DNA of 61,558 nucleotides from Streptomyces rhizoryzae (GTDB lineage Bacteria > Actinomycetota > Actinomycetes > Streptomycetales > Streptomycetaceae), in NCBI RefSeq assembly GCF_023155275.1, contig NZ_JALMUV010000048.1:1-61558 (forward strand), in the 5' to 3' direction. Positions 8,164 through 15,980 of the stretch are shown here, piece by piece. Made by a program: the position numbers and the translations under genes. The notes beneath the pieces are model-generated. The model was not told the origin of the DNA. It did no database searches and saw only the letters and a program-made list of their open reading frames with translations. Positions within the stretch are counted from its first letter, which is position 1. Every line of letters begins with the position of its first letter.

Positions 8164-9243
8164 TCACGCTACTTGACTGGGCGTCAGGCCCAGGGCGGCG
8201 GCCAGGCGGCGGCGGTGGGCGGCCGGGGAGCCGAGCAGTTGGGCGCTGCCGTGGGCCCGCTTGAAGTAGCGGTGGGCGTCGTGCTCCCAGGTGATGCCGA
8301 TCCCGCCGTGCAGCTGGATCATCTCCCCGGCCACCGCCGAGAACGCCTCGGAGCAGGCCGACTTGGCGGCCGCGGCGCAGCGGGCCGGCTCCTCCCCCGC
8401 GCCCCCGCCGCGAGCGGCGGCGTACGCGGCGCCCAGCGCGATCGACCGGGCCGCCTCCACCTGCACATAGGCGTCCGCGAGCCGGTGCTTGACGGCCTGG
8501 AAGGAGCCGATCGGCCGCCCGAACTGCACCCGCTCCTTGGCGTAGGCGACGGTCAGTTCCAGGCAGCGTTCGGCCGCGCCCACCTGCTCGGCGGCGAGCG
8601 CCGCACAGCCCAGGTCCCGTACGCGGGCCAGCGCCCGCTCTCCGTCGCCGTCCGCGCCCAGCAGCCGGCCGGCGGCGGCGTCCAGCACCACCCGGGCCTG
8701 CGGGCGGGTGGTGTCCATCGTCACCAGCCGCTCGCGGCGGACTCCGGGCCCGCCGGCCGGGACCTCGAAGAGGGAGACGCCGGCGCCGGTCCGGGCGGCC
8801 ACCACCAGGACGTCGGCGTCCGCGCCGTCCAGGACGTGGTCCTTGGCGCCGGAGAGCCGCCAGCCGCCGTCCGGTGCCGGGCGGGCCGTGGCGCGGACCG
8901 CGGCCGGCTCCCAGGAGCCGGCCTCGGCCCAGGCCAGCGCGCCCACCGCGGTGCCCTCGGCCAGCGCGGGCAGCAGCGCGGTGTCCCCGGTGGCGAGCAG
9001 GGCCTGGGTGGTGAGCACCGCGGAGCCCAGGAACGGCACGGGGGCCAGCGCCCGCCCCAGCTCCTCCATCACCACGTGGATCTCCAGCGGGCCGCAGCCC
9101 GCGCCGCCGTGCTCCTCGGGCACCGCCAGCCCGGCGGCGCCGATCTGCCCGGTGAGCGGACCCCACGCCTCCGGCCCCGGATACCGGGCCAGCAACTGCC
9201 GTACCGCGGCGCGCAGTTCCTCCTGTTCGCCGGTCGGTCTCAT
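8164..9243 (-). CDS. Acyl-CoA dehydrogenase (FadE32/FadE33-like class)
   Basis: 359-aa acyl-CoA dehydrogenase-type protein. N-terminal AVPEEHGGAGCGPLE, middle-domain LSGAKDHVLDGADAD, and C-terminal RVQFGRPIGSFQAVKHRLAD and IQLHGGIGITWEHDAHRYFKR are all present, the last being the usual FAD-binding end. Its ATG overlaps the stop of the upstream FadD3-like gene as ATGA, so ligase and dehydrogenase are made together. In mycobacteria fadD3 sits with fadE31/32/33; the present gene resembles that class in length and arrangement, but I cannot name the exact counterpart. The call as an acyl-CoA dehydrogenase is firm. Confidence 0.82.
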   Translation of the reverse strand: MRPTGEQEELRAAVRQLLARYPGPEAWGPLTGQIGAAGLAVPEEHGGAGCGPLEIHVVMEELGRALAPVPFLGSAVLTTQALLATGDTALLPALAEGTAVGALAWAEAGSWEPAAVRATARPAPDGGWRLSGAKDHVLDGADADVLVVAARTGAGVSLFEVPAGGPGVRRERLVTMDTTRPQARVVLDAAAGRLLGADGDGERALARVRDLGCAALAAEQVGAAERCLELTVAYAKERVQFGRPIGSFQAVKHRLADAYVQVEAARSIALGAAYAAARGGGAGEEPARCAAAAKSACSEAFSAVAGEMIQLHGGIGITWEHDAHRYFKRAHGSAQLLGSPAAHRRRLAAALGLTPSQVA

Positions 9244-10886
9244 CCGCCGTTCCTCCCTTCGTTCCCGGCCGTCCGGCGCAGTTCGCCCTTGAGGACCTTG
9301 CCGCCGGCGTTGCGCGGCAGTTCGGGGACGAGGTGGTAGCGCCGGGGCACCTTGAAGTTGGCGAGCCGTTCGCGGGCCCACCCGTTCAGTTCCCCCGGAT
9401 CGGGTGCGCTGCCCGCCTCGGGGACGACGAATGCCACCCCGACCTCACCGAGCCGCGGGTCCGGCGCGCCGACCACGGCGACGTCGGCGATCGCCGGGTG
9501 GCCGCGCAGCACCCGCTCCACCTCCGCCGGATAGGCGTTGAACCCGCCGACGACGTACATGTCCTTGAGGCGGTCGGTGAGGGTGAGGAAGCCGCGGTCG
9601 TCCAGGACGCCGACGTCGCCGGTGTGCAGCCAGCCGTCCGGGTCGACGGCGGCGGCGGTGGCGGCCGGGTCGTCGAGGTAGCCGGGCATGACGTGGTAGC
9701 CGCGGACCACCACCTCGCCGGGTGCGCCGGGCGGCAGCGGCCGGCCCGCGGGGTCCACGATCCGCAGTTCGGTGCCGGGCAGCGGCAGTCCGACGGTGTG
9801 CGCGAGGGTCTCGGCGTCGGCGTCGGTCGGGCAGACCGTGACGACCCCGGCGGACTCGGTCAGCCCGTAGGCGGTGAAGACGTCCGGGATGCCCAGCTCC
9901 CGGCGGACGCGGACGACGAGTTCGGCCGGCACGGTGGCGGCGCCGGTCCCGGCCAGCCGCAGCGAGCCGAGCCGGTGCCGGGCGCGGTCGGGGTGGTTGA
10001 GCAGGCCGTGGAAGACGGTCGGCGGGCCCATCAGGACGCTGACCCGCTCCTCGGCGGTGCGGCGCAGGATCCGGTCGGCGTCGTAGACCGGTTCGGGCAG
10101 CATGGTGACGCCGCGCAGCAGGCAGGCCAGCACCCCCGCCTTGTAGCCGAAGGTGTGGAAGAAGGGGTTGACCAGCAGGTAGCGGTCCCCGGGGCGCAGC
10201 GTCACCAGGTGCGCCCAGGCGTCGAAGACCCGCATGGTCTGGCCGTGGGTGGCGAGCACGCCCTTGGGGCTGCCGGTGGTGCCGGAGGTGAAGAGGATGT
10301 CGGCCAGGTCGTCCGGGCGGACGGCGGCGGTCCGGGCGGCCAGTTCGGCGTCGCCGACGCGGCGGCCGGCGGCCAGGTAGGCGGGGTAGGAGAGGGTGCC
10401 GGGGCGCGCGGGCCGCCCGGGCGGGCCGTCGTCGCGCAGCACCACGGTGCTCCCCAGCCGGCCCAGGTCCTCCCCGGAGTCGTGCAGCAGGTCGTCGTAG
10501 TCGCAGCCGAGGAACCCGCGGGCGGTGAAGAGGCGGGTGGCGCCGCTGCGGCGGATGATGTCGGCGGCCTCGGCCGCTTTGTAGCGGGTGTTGAGGGGGA
10601 CGAGGACGGCGCCGACGGAGACCGCGCCGAGGACCGCGGTGATCCACTGGCGGCTGTTGGGTGCCCAGACGGCGATCCGGTCGCCGTGCCGGATGCCGTG
10701 GGCGACGGCGGCGCGCGCGGCGGCGGTGATCTCCTTCCCCAACTCGGTGAAGGTCCAGCGGACTTCGCCGTCCGCCAGCGCTTCCCGGTCGCCGTGGACG
10801 CGGGCGGCGTGTGCGGCGAGCGCCGCGACGGTATCGGGTGCCGCCGGCTGCGGCGGCCCTTGGGTGTGGTGGTGTGCCCAGGTCAT
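9240..10886 (-). CDS. fadD3: Acyl-CoA ligase, FadD3-like
   Basis: 548-aa adenylate-forming CoA ligase. The ATP loop FTSGTTGSPKGV is at about 199-210, YGLTESAG is the A5 motif, GWLHTGDVG and DRLKDMYVVGGFNAYPAEVE are the hinge region, and NAGGKVLKGELR supplies the C-terminal catalytic lysine. FadD3 activates HIP, the two-ring remnant of sterols, to HIP-CoA; this gene is assigned to that class because of the fadA6/kstR2/fadE30 block nearby. It is longer than the roughly 500-aa mycobacterial enzyme, mainly at the N-terminus. It is first gene of a two-gene minus operon and divergent from the flavin reductase gene, so the palindrome at 10984-11005 could affect both. Confidence 0.78.
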   Translation of the reverse strand: MTWAHHHTQGPPQPAAPDTVAALAAHAARVHGDREALADGEVRWTFTELGKEITAAARAAVAHGIRHGDRIAVWAPNSRQWITAVLGAVSVGAVLVPLNTRYKAAEAADIIRRSGATRLFTARGFLGCDYDDLLHDSGEDLGRLGSTVVLRDDGPPGRPARPGTLSYPAYLAAGRRVGDAELAARTAAVRPDDLADILFTSGTTGSPKGVLATHGQTMRVFDAWAHLVTLRPGDRYLLVNPFFHTFGYKAGVLACLLRGVTMLPEPVYDADRILRRTAEERVSVLMGPPTVFHGLLNHPDRARHRLGSLRLAGTGAATVPAELVVRVRRELGIPDVFTAYGLTESAGVVTVCPTDADAETLAHTVGLPLPGTELRIVDPAGRPLPPGAPGEVVVRGYHVMPGYLDDPAATAAAVDPDGWLHTGDVGVLDDRGFLTLTDRLKDMYVVGGFNAYPAEVERVLRGHPAIADVAVVGAPDPRLGEVGVAFVVPEAGSAPDPGELNGWARERLANFKVPRRYHLVPELPRNAGGKVLKGELRRTAGNEGRNGG

Positions 10887-10983
10887 TGGCCCTCCCGCTC
10901 CCTTGCTCGGAGGTGGCGGCGGCGTGTGGTGCGGTGCCGCCTACTTGACGTGCGGACGTGGCCGGTATCCAATCACAGTGTTT

Positions 10984-11013
10984 CTGTTAGGCATATACCT
11001 AGTAGAAATAGTC
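10984..11013. promoter_or_regulatory. Operator copy 1 before flavin reductase
   Basis: A 30-bp element, identical at 26 positions to the element at 12269-12298. Its first 22 bp form an imperfect palindrome (pattern CTnnTAGGnATAT and its mirror, 16 of 22 paired positions). AT-rich TAGAAATAGTC follows. It ends 31 bp before the flavin reductase GTG. The PadR protein encoded between the two copies is the natural candidate binder. Confidence 0.65.
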
Positions 11014-11043
11014 CGAAGAAAACTCCACACCCGGGAGGTCGAA

Positions 11044-11655
11044 GTGCCCGCCTTCACCCCGCCCACCACCACCCCCACCGCCCCGGTCGACGACACCGCG
11101 ATGCGCGAGGTGCTCAGCCGCTTCTGCACCGGCGTGGCGGTGATCACCGCGCGCCGGCCCGACGGCCGCCCGGCCGGTATGGCCGTCCAGTCGTTCTCCT
11201 CGGTCTCCCTGGACCCGCCACTGGTCTGCTTCTGCCCGGCCCGGACCTCCACGACCTGGCCGAAGATCAGCGAGGCCGGCCGGTTCGCGGTCAACGTCCT
11301 GGCGGCCGACCAGCAGGAGCTGTGCCGGCAGTTCGCGGTGACCGGCGGCGACAAGTTCGAGGGCGTGGACTGGCGTTCCGGCGTCAACGGCGCACCGCTG
11401 CTGACCGCGGCGCTCGCCACCCTCGAATGCGAGCTGGTGGAGGCGCTGCCGGGCGGCGACCACCTGATCGCGCTCGGCCGGGTCACCGCGCTCACCCCGC
11501 CGGAGCGGCTGCGCGAGACCGACCCGCTGCTCTACTTCCGGCGCACCTACGGGCGCTTGCGCTCCGCGTCACCGGCCGCGCCGGCGTCCTCCGCGGCCGC
11601 CAGTTCGTCCAGGTCGGCCAGCATCGCGTCGGCCAGGTCACGCTCGGAGGCGTAG
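11044..11655 (+). CDS. NAD(P)H:flavin oxidoreductase (flavin reductase family)
   Basis: 203-aa flavin reductase-like (split-barrel, HpaC-type) protein. Typical blocks are MREVLSRFCTGVAVITA near residue 20, AVQSFSSVSLDPPLVCFC, FAVNVLAADQQ, and DHLIALGRVTAL near the end. It should supply reduced FMN or FAD to a partner monooxygenase; the luciferase-like gene at 12330 under the same operator is the obvious partner, as in the mycobacterial Rv1936/Rv1939 neighbourhood. The start is GTG with GGGAGG six bases upstream. The family usually stops soon after YFRRTYGRL, but here the frame stays open for about 25 more Ser/Ala/Arg-rich residues, antisense to the padR 3' end. Confidence 0.82.
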   Translation: MPAFTPPTTTPTAPVDDTAMREVLSRFCTGVAVITARRPDGRPAGMAVQSFSSVSLDPPLVCFCPARTSTTWPKISEAGRFAVNVLAADQQELCRQFAVTGGDKFEGVDWRSGVNGAPLLTAALATLECELVEALPGGDHLIALGRVTALTPPERLRETDPLLYFRRTYGRLRSASPAAPASSAAASSSRSASIASARSRSEA

Positions 11656-12191
11656 TACCGCTCGGACCACTTCAGCACGAGGGAGGGGTAGGCCCAGGCC
11701 GCCTCGGCGCGGGCGCCCGCGGCGTCCACCTCGGCGCGGTGCCGCATCGTCTCGGCGTACTCCCGGTGCCGGCCGAGGACTTCGCGCATCCGGTCGGCCT
11801 CCAGCAGATGGCCCAGCCAGAGCCGCAGCATGACCCCGTGCTTGAGCACCGGGGGCTCCACCGGCGCCTCGCGCGCCCAGTGGCGGACCGCCGCCAGGCC
11901 CTCGTCGGTGATGACGTAGACCCGCTTGTCGCGGTTGCCGGTCTCCTGGGCGACCATCCGCGAGGTGACGTAGCCGACCTTCTCCAGGCGCTTGAGCTCG
12001 CCGTAGATCTGGCTGAACGACGGGCTCCAGTAGAAGAAGCGCAGCGACCAGTCCGACCACTTCTTCAGGTCGTAACCGGACAACTCCTCACCGAAGGAGA
12101 GGAGTCCGAGCACCGCCCAGCTGGTCGCCGGCAGCGCCGGCCGCTCCGCGCCGTCCCCGGCCTGCGCTCCGCGCGCCTTCTTCTCCGTCAC
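11547..12191 (-). CDS. PadR-family transcriptional regulator
   Basis: 214-aa PadR/AphA-like regulator. The winged helix spans about residues 20-100: SWAVLGLLSFGEELSGYDLKK, SQIYGELKRLEKVGYV, then the wing with DKRVYVITDEGLAAV. The C-terminal helical dimerisation domain (residues 105-190, RLWLGHLLEADRM to WSERYYASERDLADA) matches the Vir_act_alpha_C type. The GTG start at 12191 is the first plausible one, although its GGAGG touches the start codon, so the true start is uncertain. It lies between, and is convergent or divergent to, the two operator-bearing genes. Repression relieved by a pathway intermediate is the usual PadR mode; the ligand is unknown. Confidence 0.83.
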   Translation of the reverse strand: MTEKKARGAQAGDGAERPALPATSWAVLGLLSFGEELSGYDLKKWSDWSLRFFYWSPSFSQIYGELKRLEKVGYVTSRMVAQETGNRDKRVYVITDEGLAAVRHWAREAPVEPPVLKHGVMLRLWLGHLLEADRMREVLGRHREYAETMRHRAEVDAAGARAEAAWAYPSLVLKWSERYYASERDLADAMLADLDELAAAEDAGAAGDAERKRP

Positions 12192-12268
12192 CCTCCGCAG
12201 TCTACGGCCTCCCCGTCCGGCGCCGGACGGGACGCCGCCCGGCCCCCCTTCCCCCCGGCCACGTATAC

Positions 12269-12298
12269 CTGCTAGACATATTCCTATTAGAAATAGTC
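12269..12298. promoter_or_regulatory. Operator copy 2 before luciferase-like monooxygenase
   Basis: Second copy of the 30-bp element (26/30 identical to 10984-11013) in the padR/monooxygenase divergent gap. It ends 32 bp before the monooxygenase GTG, matching the 31 bp of copy 1, so the two genes probably share promoter architecture as well as regulator. It also lies upstream of padR, allowing autoregulation. Confidence 0.65.
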
Positions 12299-12329
12299 TC
12301 CGTACCCTCCAGAACGAGGAGGCAGTTCC

Positions 12330-13457
12330 GTGAAGTTCTCGATGATCTTCGAGGCACAGCTGGCCGACCCGACGCCCGAACGCGAGCGCCAGGTCCTCCA
12401 CGACTGCGTCGAACAGGCCGTCTACGCCGAGGAGATGGGCTTCGACCGCATCTGGGCGGTGGAGCACCACTCACTCACCCAGTACGCGCACATGAGCGCG
12501 TCGGAGATCTTCCTGACCTGGGTCGCCGCCCGGACCTCCCGGATCCGGATCGGCCACGGCGTGGTCACCATGCCGTTCGGCTACCAGCACCCGGTCCGGG
12601 TCGCCGAGCGGGCCGCGATGCTCGACGTGCTCTCCGGCGGCCGGGTCGACATCGGCGCCGGGCGCGGCGCCACCAAGCAGGAGATGTCGATGTACGGCGT
12701 CCGGCCCGAGGACACCTATCCGCAGATGGAGGAGGCGCTGCGGATCTTCAGCAACGCCTGGCGGAACGACACCTTCGAATGGCACGGCACGCTCGACATC
12801 GGCCCCGGCGCGATCCTCCCCCGGCCGGTGCAGGACCCGCACCCGCCGCTGTTCATGGCGTGCAGCAAGCACGACACCCTCAAGCTCGCCGCCGAACTGG
12901 GCATCGGCGCCCTGGTGATGGGCTTCGCCGGCGCCGACGACGTGCGCGCGATGCGCAAGGTCTACGACGAGGCGATCGCCACCCGCAGCGGGGAGCGGTT
13001 CGTCTCCACCGGGGCCAACGACCACTTCTCCGCGCTCTGCCCGACGATCGTCTCGGACGACGGCCCGGCCGCGTACCGCATCGGCACCCGCGGCCAGCGG
13101 TTCTTCGCCGAGGCGATCGCCCACTGGTACGGCAACGGCCCGGCGCCCACCGTGCACGACGAGCACGAGGACCACGTCGCGGCGCTGGGCCGGGACCGCG
13201 ACCAGCTGGTCGCCAAACTGCACGAGGCCAACATCCCGGCCCGCCCGGTCGACACCGGCACCTACAACGCCCGGCACGCCTACGGCACCGCCGAGGACGC
13301 CATCGCCTACGTCGAGCAGCTGCGGGAGATCGGGGTGGACGAGGTGATGTGCCTGATCCAGATGGGCGGCGTCCCGCAGGAAGCCTGCCTGGAGACCATC
13401 CGACAGTGGGGCGAGACGGTCATCCCGCACTTCCGGGCGCTGGAGGCGAGCGCATGA
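12330..13457 (+). CDS. Luciferase-like flavin-dependent monooxygenase
   Basis: 375-aa bacterial-luciferase-superfamily TIM barrel. Seen are MGFDRIWAVEHHSL near residues 35-50, RIGHGVVTMPFGYQHPVRVAERAAMLDVLSGGR (70-105) and IGAGRGATKQEMSMYGV, the flavin phosphate region. These enzymes use reduced FMN from a separate reductase, here probably the product at 11044. It recalls mycobacterial Rv1936. Substrate is not deducible; oxygenation of a cyclic ketone or an acyl-CoA side product is possible given the SDR and hydrolase behind it. Start GTG with GAGGAGG eight bases upstream. First of three genes joined by ATGA overlaps. Confidence 0.85.
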   Translation: MKFSMIFEAQLADPTPERERQVLHDCVEQAVYAEEMGFDRIWAVEHHSLTQYAHMSASEIFLTWVAARTSRIRIGHGVVTMPFGYQHPVRVAERAAMLDVLSGGRVDIGAGRGATKQEMSMYGVRPEDTYPQMEEALRIFSNAWRNDTFEWHGTLDIGPGAILPRPVQDPHPPLFMACSKHDTLKLAAELGIGALVMGFAGADDVRAMRKVYDEAIATRSGERFVSTGANDHFSALCPTIVSDDGPAAYRIGTRGQRFFAEAIAHWYGNGPAPTVHDEHEDHVAALGRDRDQLVAKLHEANIPARPVDTGTYNARHAYGTAEDAIAYVEQLREIGVDEVMCLIQMGGVPQEACLETIRQWGETVIPHFRALEASA

Positions 13458-14203
13458 CCGGCGGCGTGGACCTGGACGGCAAGGTCGCGGTGATCACCGG
13501 TGCCGGGCGCGGACAGGGCGCGGCCGAGGCCCGGCTCTTCGTGGCGTCCGGCGCCCGGGTGGTGCTCGGCGACGTCCGCGAGGAGGAGGGCCGGGCGCTG
13601 GCCGCCGAACTCGGCGACGCGGCCCGGTTCGTCCGGCACGACGTCACCGACGCGGACGGCTGGCGGGCGGTGACCGGCACCGCGGTGGACGCCTTCGGCC
13701 GGCTGGACGTCCTGGTCAACAACGCCGCGCTGTGGCGCACCGCGCCGGTGGACCGGGAGACCGGGGAGAACTTCGAGCTGCTGTTGCGGGTCAACCTGCT
13801 CGGCCCGTTCCTGGGCATCCGGGCGGCCGTCCCGGAGCTGCGGAAGGCCGGCGGCGGCTCGATCGTCAACATCTCCTCGACCGCCGGCCTGCGCGGCATC
13901 CCGGGCCACTCGGCGTACGGGGCGAGCAAGTTCGGGCTGCGCGGGCTGACCAAGTCCGCGGCGCTGGACCTGGCGGCGGACCGGATCCGGGTCAACTCGG
14001 TCCACCCCGGCATGATCGACACCCCGATGGTCGCCGATGTCCTCGGCCCGGACCCCACGGAGCAGGAGTGGCCGCGGGTGCCGCTGCGCCGCGTCGGGCA
14101 GCCGGACGAGGTGGCCGAGCTGGTCCGCTTCCTGGCCTCCGACGCGTCCGCGTACATCACCGGCGCGGAGTTCGCGGTGGACGGGGGGCTGACCACCCGA
14201 TGA
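13454..14203 (+). CDS. SDR dehydrogenase (hydroxysteroid-dehydrogenase-like)
   Basis: 249-aa classical SDR. The cofactor loop TGAGRGQG is at 15-22, NNAA at 89-92, Ser142, Tyr155 and Lys159 (YGASK) form the catalytic set, and HPGMIDTP plus ITGAEFAVDGG close the fold. The Gln in GRGQG and overall layout resemble the 3alpha/20beta-hydroxysteroid dehydrogenase group, which fits an NAD(H)-linked alcohol/ketone step but does not prove a steroid substrate. It is coupled by ATGA overlaps to the monooxygenase before it and the hydrolase after it, so alcohol oxidation, oxygenation and hydrolysis are probably successive steps. Confidence 0.85.
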   Translation: MTGGVDLDGKVAVITGAGRGQGAAEARLFVASGARVVLGDVREEEGRALAAELGDAARFVRHDVTDADGWRAVTGTAVDAFGRLDVLVNNAALWRTAPVDRETGENFELLLRVNLLGPFLGIRAAVPELRKAGGGSIVNISSTAGLRGIPGHSAYGASKFGLRGLTKSAALDLAADRIRVNSVHPGMIDTPMVADVLGPDPTEQEWPRVPLRRVGQPDEVAELVRFLASDASAYITGAEFAVDGGLTTR

Positions 14204-15198
14204 CCGGCACCCCGCCCGGCCCCGCGGCCCCCGCCCCCGACCCGCTCTCCCCCGCGGCCCGGCGGATCGCGGACGCGATGGCCGCCGGCTTCCCCGACCC
14301 GGCGGACGGGCCGCTGGACGCCGCGGCGCTGCGCCGCGCCTCCCGGGCCGCGCCGCCGGAGCCCGGCGCCGGCGGGGTGACCGCGGCCGGGGCGACGGTC
14401 CCCGGCCCGCCCGGTGCCCCCGGGGTCCCGGTGCGGATCTACCGCCCGGACGCACCCGCCGCCGGGCCGCGCCCGCTGATCGTCTTCTGCCACGGCGGCG
14501 GCTGGGTCCTGTGCGACCTGGACACCCACGACGGGCTGTGCCGCCAACTCGCCCGGCGCGGCGGCGCGGTGGTGGTCTCGGTGGACTACCGGCGGGCCCC
14601 CGAGGACCGCTTCCCGGCCGCCGCCGAGGACGCCTACGCGGCGACGGCGTGGGCCGCGGCGCGCGCCGCGGAGCTGGGCTGCGCCCCGGAGCGGGTGGCG
14701 GTCGCGGGCGACTCCAGCGGCGGCAACCTCGCGGCCGCGGTGACCTTGATGGCCCGGGACCGCGGCGGCCCGCGGCTCGCCGCCCAGCTGCTGGTCTACC
14801 CGGTCCTGGACCACCGCCTGGCGGGCGCCTCGGCCACCGCCTACGCCACCGGCTTCTTCCACACCACCGCCCATATGCGCTGGTACTGGGACCAGTACCT
14901 GGGCCCGGACGGCGACCGGGACCACCCGTACGCCTCCCCCGGGCTCGCCGCGGACCTGTCCGGGCTGCCGCCCGCGCTGCTGGTGCTGCCCGAGTGCGAT
15001 CCGCTGCGGGACGAGGGGCGCGCCTACGGGCGGGCGCTGCGCGCCGCCGGCGTCCCGGTGCGGGTGGACGAACATCCGGGCACCTTCCACGGCTTCCTCG
15101 GCGCGGCCGGGGCGCTGCCGGCCGCCGACGCGGCGCTGGACGCGGTCGGCGACTGGCTGACCGGCACCCTGTGTGACGGCGGCGTGACGAGCCGGTGA
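14200..15198 (+). CDS. Alpha/beta-hydrolase, hormone-sensitive-lipase family
   Basis: 332-aa esterase of the HSL-like family. The oxyanion motif HGGGW is at 98-102, the nucleophile elbow GDSSGGN puts Ser172 as nucleophile, DYRRAPEDRFP is the usual block between them, and CDPLRDEG plus FHGF supply the acid and histidine. The first 60 residues are Pro/Ala-rich and probably a cap. Cytoplasmic; no signal peptide. It ends the three-gene operon begun by the monooxygenase. If that enzyme makes a lactone or ester, this hydrolase would open it, but that is inference. Family call secure. Confidence 0.85.
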   Translation: MTGTPPGPAAPAPDPLSPAARRIADAMAAGFPDPADGPLDAAALRRASRAAPPEPGAGGVTAAGATVPGPPGAPGVPVRIYRPDAPAAGPRPLIVFCHGGGWVLCDLDTHDGLCRQLARRGGAVVVSVDYRRAPEDRFPAAAEDAYAATAWAAARAAELGCAPERVAVAGDSSGGNLAAAVTLMARDRGGPRLAAQLLVYPVLDHRLAGASATAYATGFFHTTAHMRWYWDQYLGPDGDRDHPYASPGLAADLSGLPPALLVLPECDPLRDEGRAYGRALRAAGVPVRVDEHPGTFHGFLGAAGALPAADAALDAVGDWLTGTLCDGGVTSR

Positions 15199-15338
15199 GG
15201 GCCGGATGACGAGGGTGGTGACAGTGTGCGGGGGCGCCGTGGCGGGCGGTCGATGCGGTGCGCGGGCGCACGTCGGGTGCCAGACTTGAAGCACCGTGCC
15301 CGGCGGCCGGCCGGGGCCCTGGTGACGAGGGGAACGAC

Positions 15339-15632
15339 ATGACCTGGGCATCTTGGACCACGGTCGGGATCCACGCCCGCCCCGGCGCGGTGCAGACCGA
15401 GGAGATCGGCCCCATGCAGGGCGATCTGACCATCCACACCACGTGGTCGGAGGACGAGGCGCACGTCGCCGTCCAGTACACCGGGTCCTCGGACTGGTAC
15501 ACCATGACCGGCAGCCCCGTCCCCTGCCACTCCGAGGCCGACAGCCGCGCCTTCCACCAGGCCGTCGTCGAGGCGGTGCGCGGCGGCGAGAAGGCCCAGG
15601 CGTCGCTGGAGGAGCTCTTCCACACCGGTTAG
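15339..15632 (+). CDS. Small unknown protein
   Basis: 97-aa acidic protein of unknown function. The ATG follows GAGGGG with about nine bases' spacing; an upstream in-frame ATG at 15258 lacks a ribosome site and adds an unlikely Pro/Gly stretch. The body is rich in Thr, Trp and acidic residues (MTWASWTTVG, TIHTTWSEDEAHVAVQY, DWYTMTG), predicting mostly beta strands, and ends in a helix (SRAFHQAVVEAVRGGEKAQASLEELF). No signal peptide, membrane segment or known motif. Alone between two terminator-like hairpins. I recall similar unannotated proteins in Streptomyces. Confidence 0.65.
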   Translation: MTWASWTTVGIHARPGAVQTEEIGPMQGDLTIHTTWSEDEAHVAVQYTGSSDWYTMTGSPVPCHSEADSRAFHQAVVEAVRGGEKAQASLEELFHTG

Positions 15633-15633
15633 C

Positions 15634-15653
15634 GCGGCCCCGGGAGGGGCCGC
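15634..15653 (+). terminator. Hairpin terminator after small gene
   Basis: Eight-base-pair GCGGCCCC/GGGGCCGC stem with a GGGA loop starting directly after the stop codon of the 97-aa gene. Confidence 0.6.
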
Positions 15654-15769
15654 ACGCCCCTGACCGCACCGGCCGGGACGGCATCCGCCGCCCCGGCCTT
15701 CGGCGTGCCGGGAAATTTCCCGGCAGTGCCGTACAACCCCGGGGCGAGGTGGTGAGTCTTCACCCCCGG

Positions 15770-15870
15770 AACACGATTGGTCATCTTCCGACTACATAAA
15801 GGTGATCAATTATCAATTTTTGGCTTCCAGGCGCCCAAAATTGATCATTTTCCTTTACATGCCCATGCCA
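15770..15870 (+). promoter_or_regulatory. AT-rich island with hairpin upstream of M4 protease
   Basis: Within the 348-bp gap 15633-15980 this is one of the lowest-GC stretches of the window (ACATAAAGGTGATCAATTAT and onward). It holds an inverted repeat: ATCAATTTTTGG at 15812-15823 and CCCAAAATTGAT at 15834-15845, with one extra T on the left arm and TGATCA nearby on both sides. It probably carries the promoter and an operator for the secreted protease. The rest of the gap shows no gene. Confidence 0.5.
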
Positions 15871-15980
15871 GGCATACCAGGGTCTGTGCGGGGCCGGACG
15901 GTCCCCGCGGTGCGCAACGGCACCGCGTGTACGGGCGGTTGCCACCTACCGCCGCCCACAGCGCAAAGGGACCTGAATCA

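Noticed and set aside
9333..12275. A 980-codon open frame on the plus strand, antisense to the FadD3-like gene and beyond
   Set aside because: Translation is Gly/Arg/Ala/Val low complexity without domains; the minus-strand genes carry clear family motifs. High GC suppresses stop codons in opposite frames.
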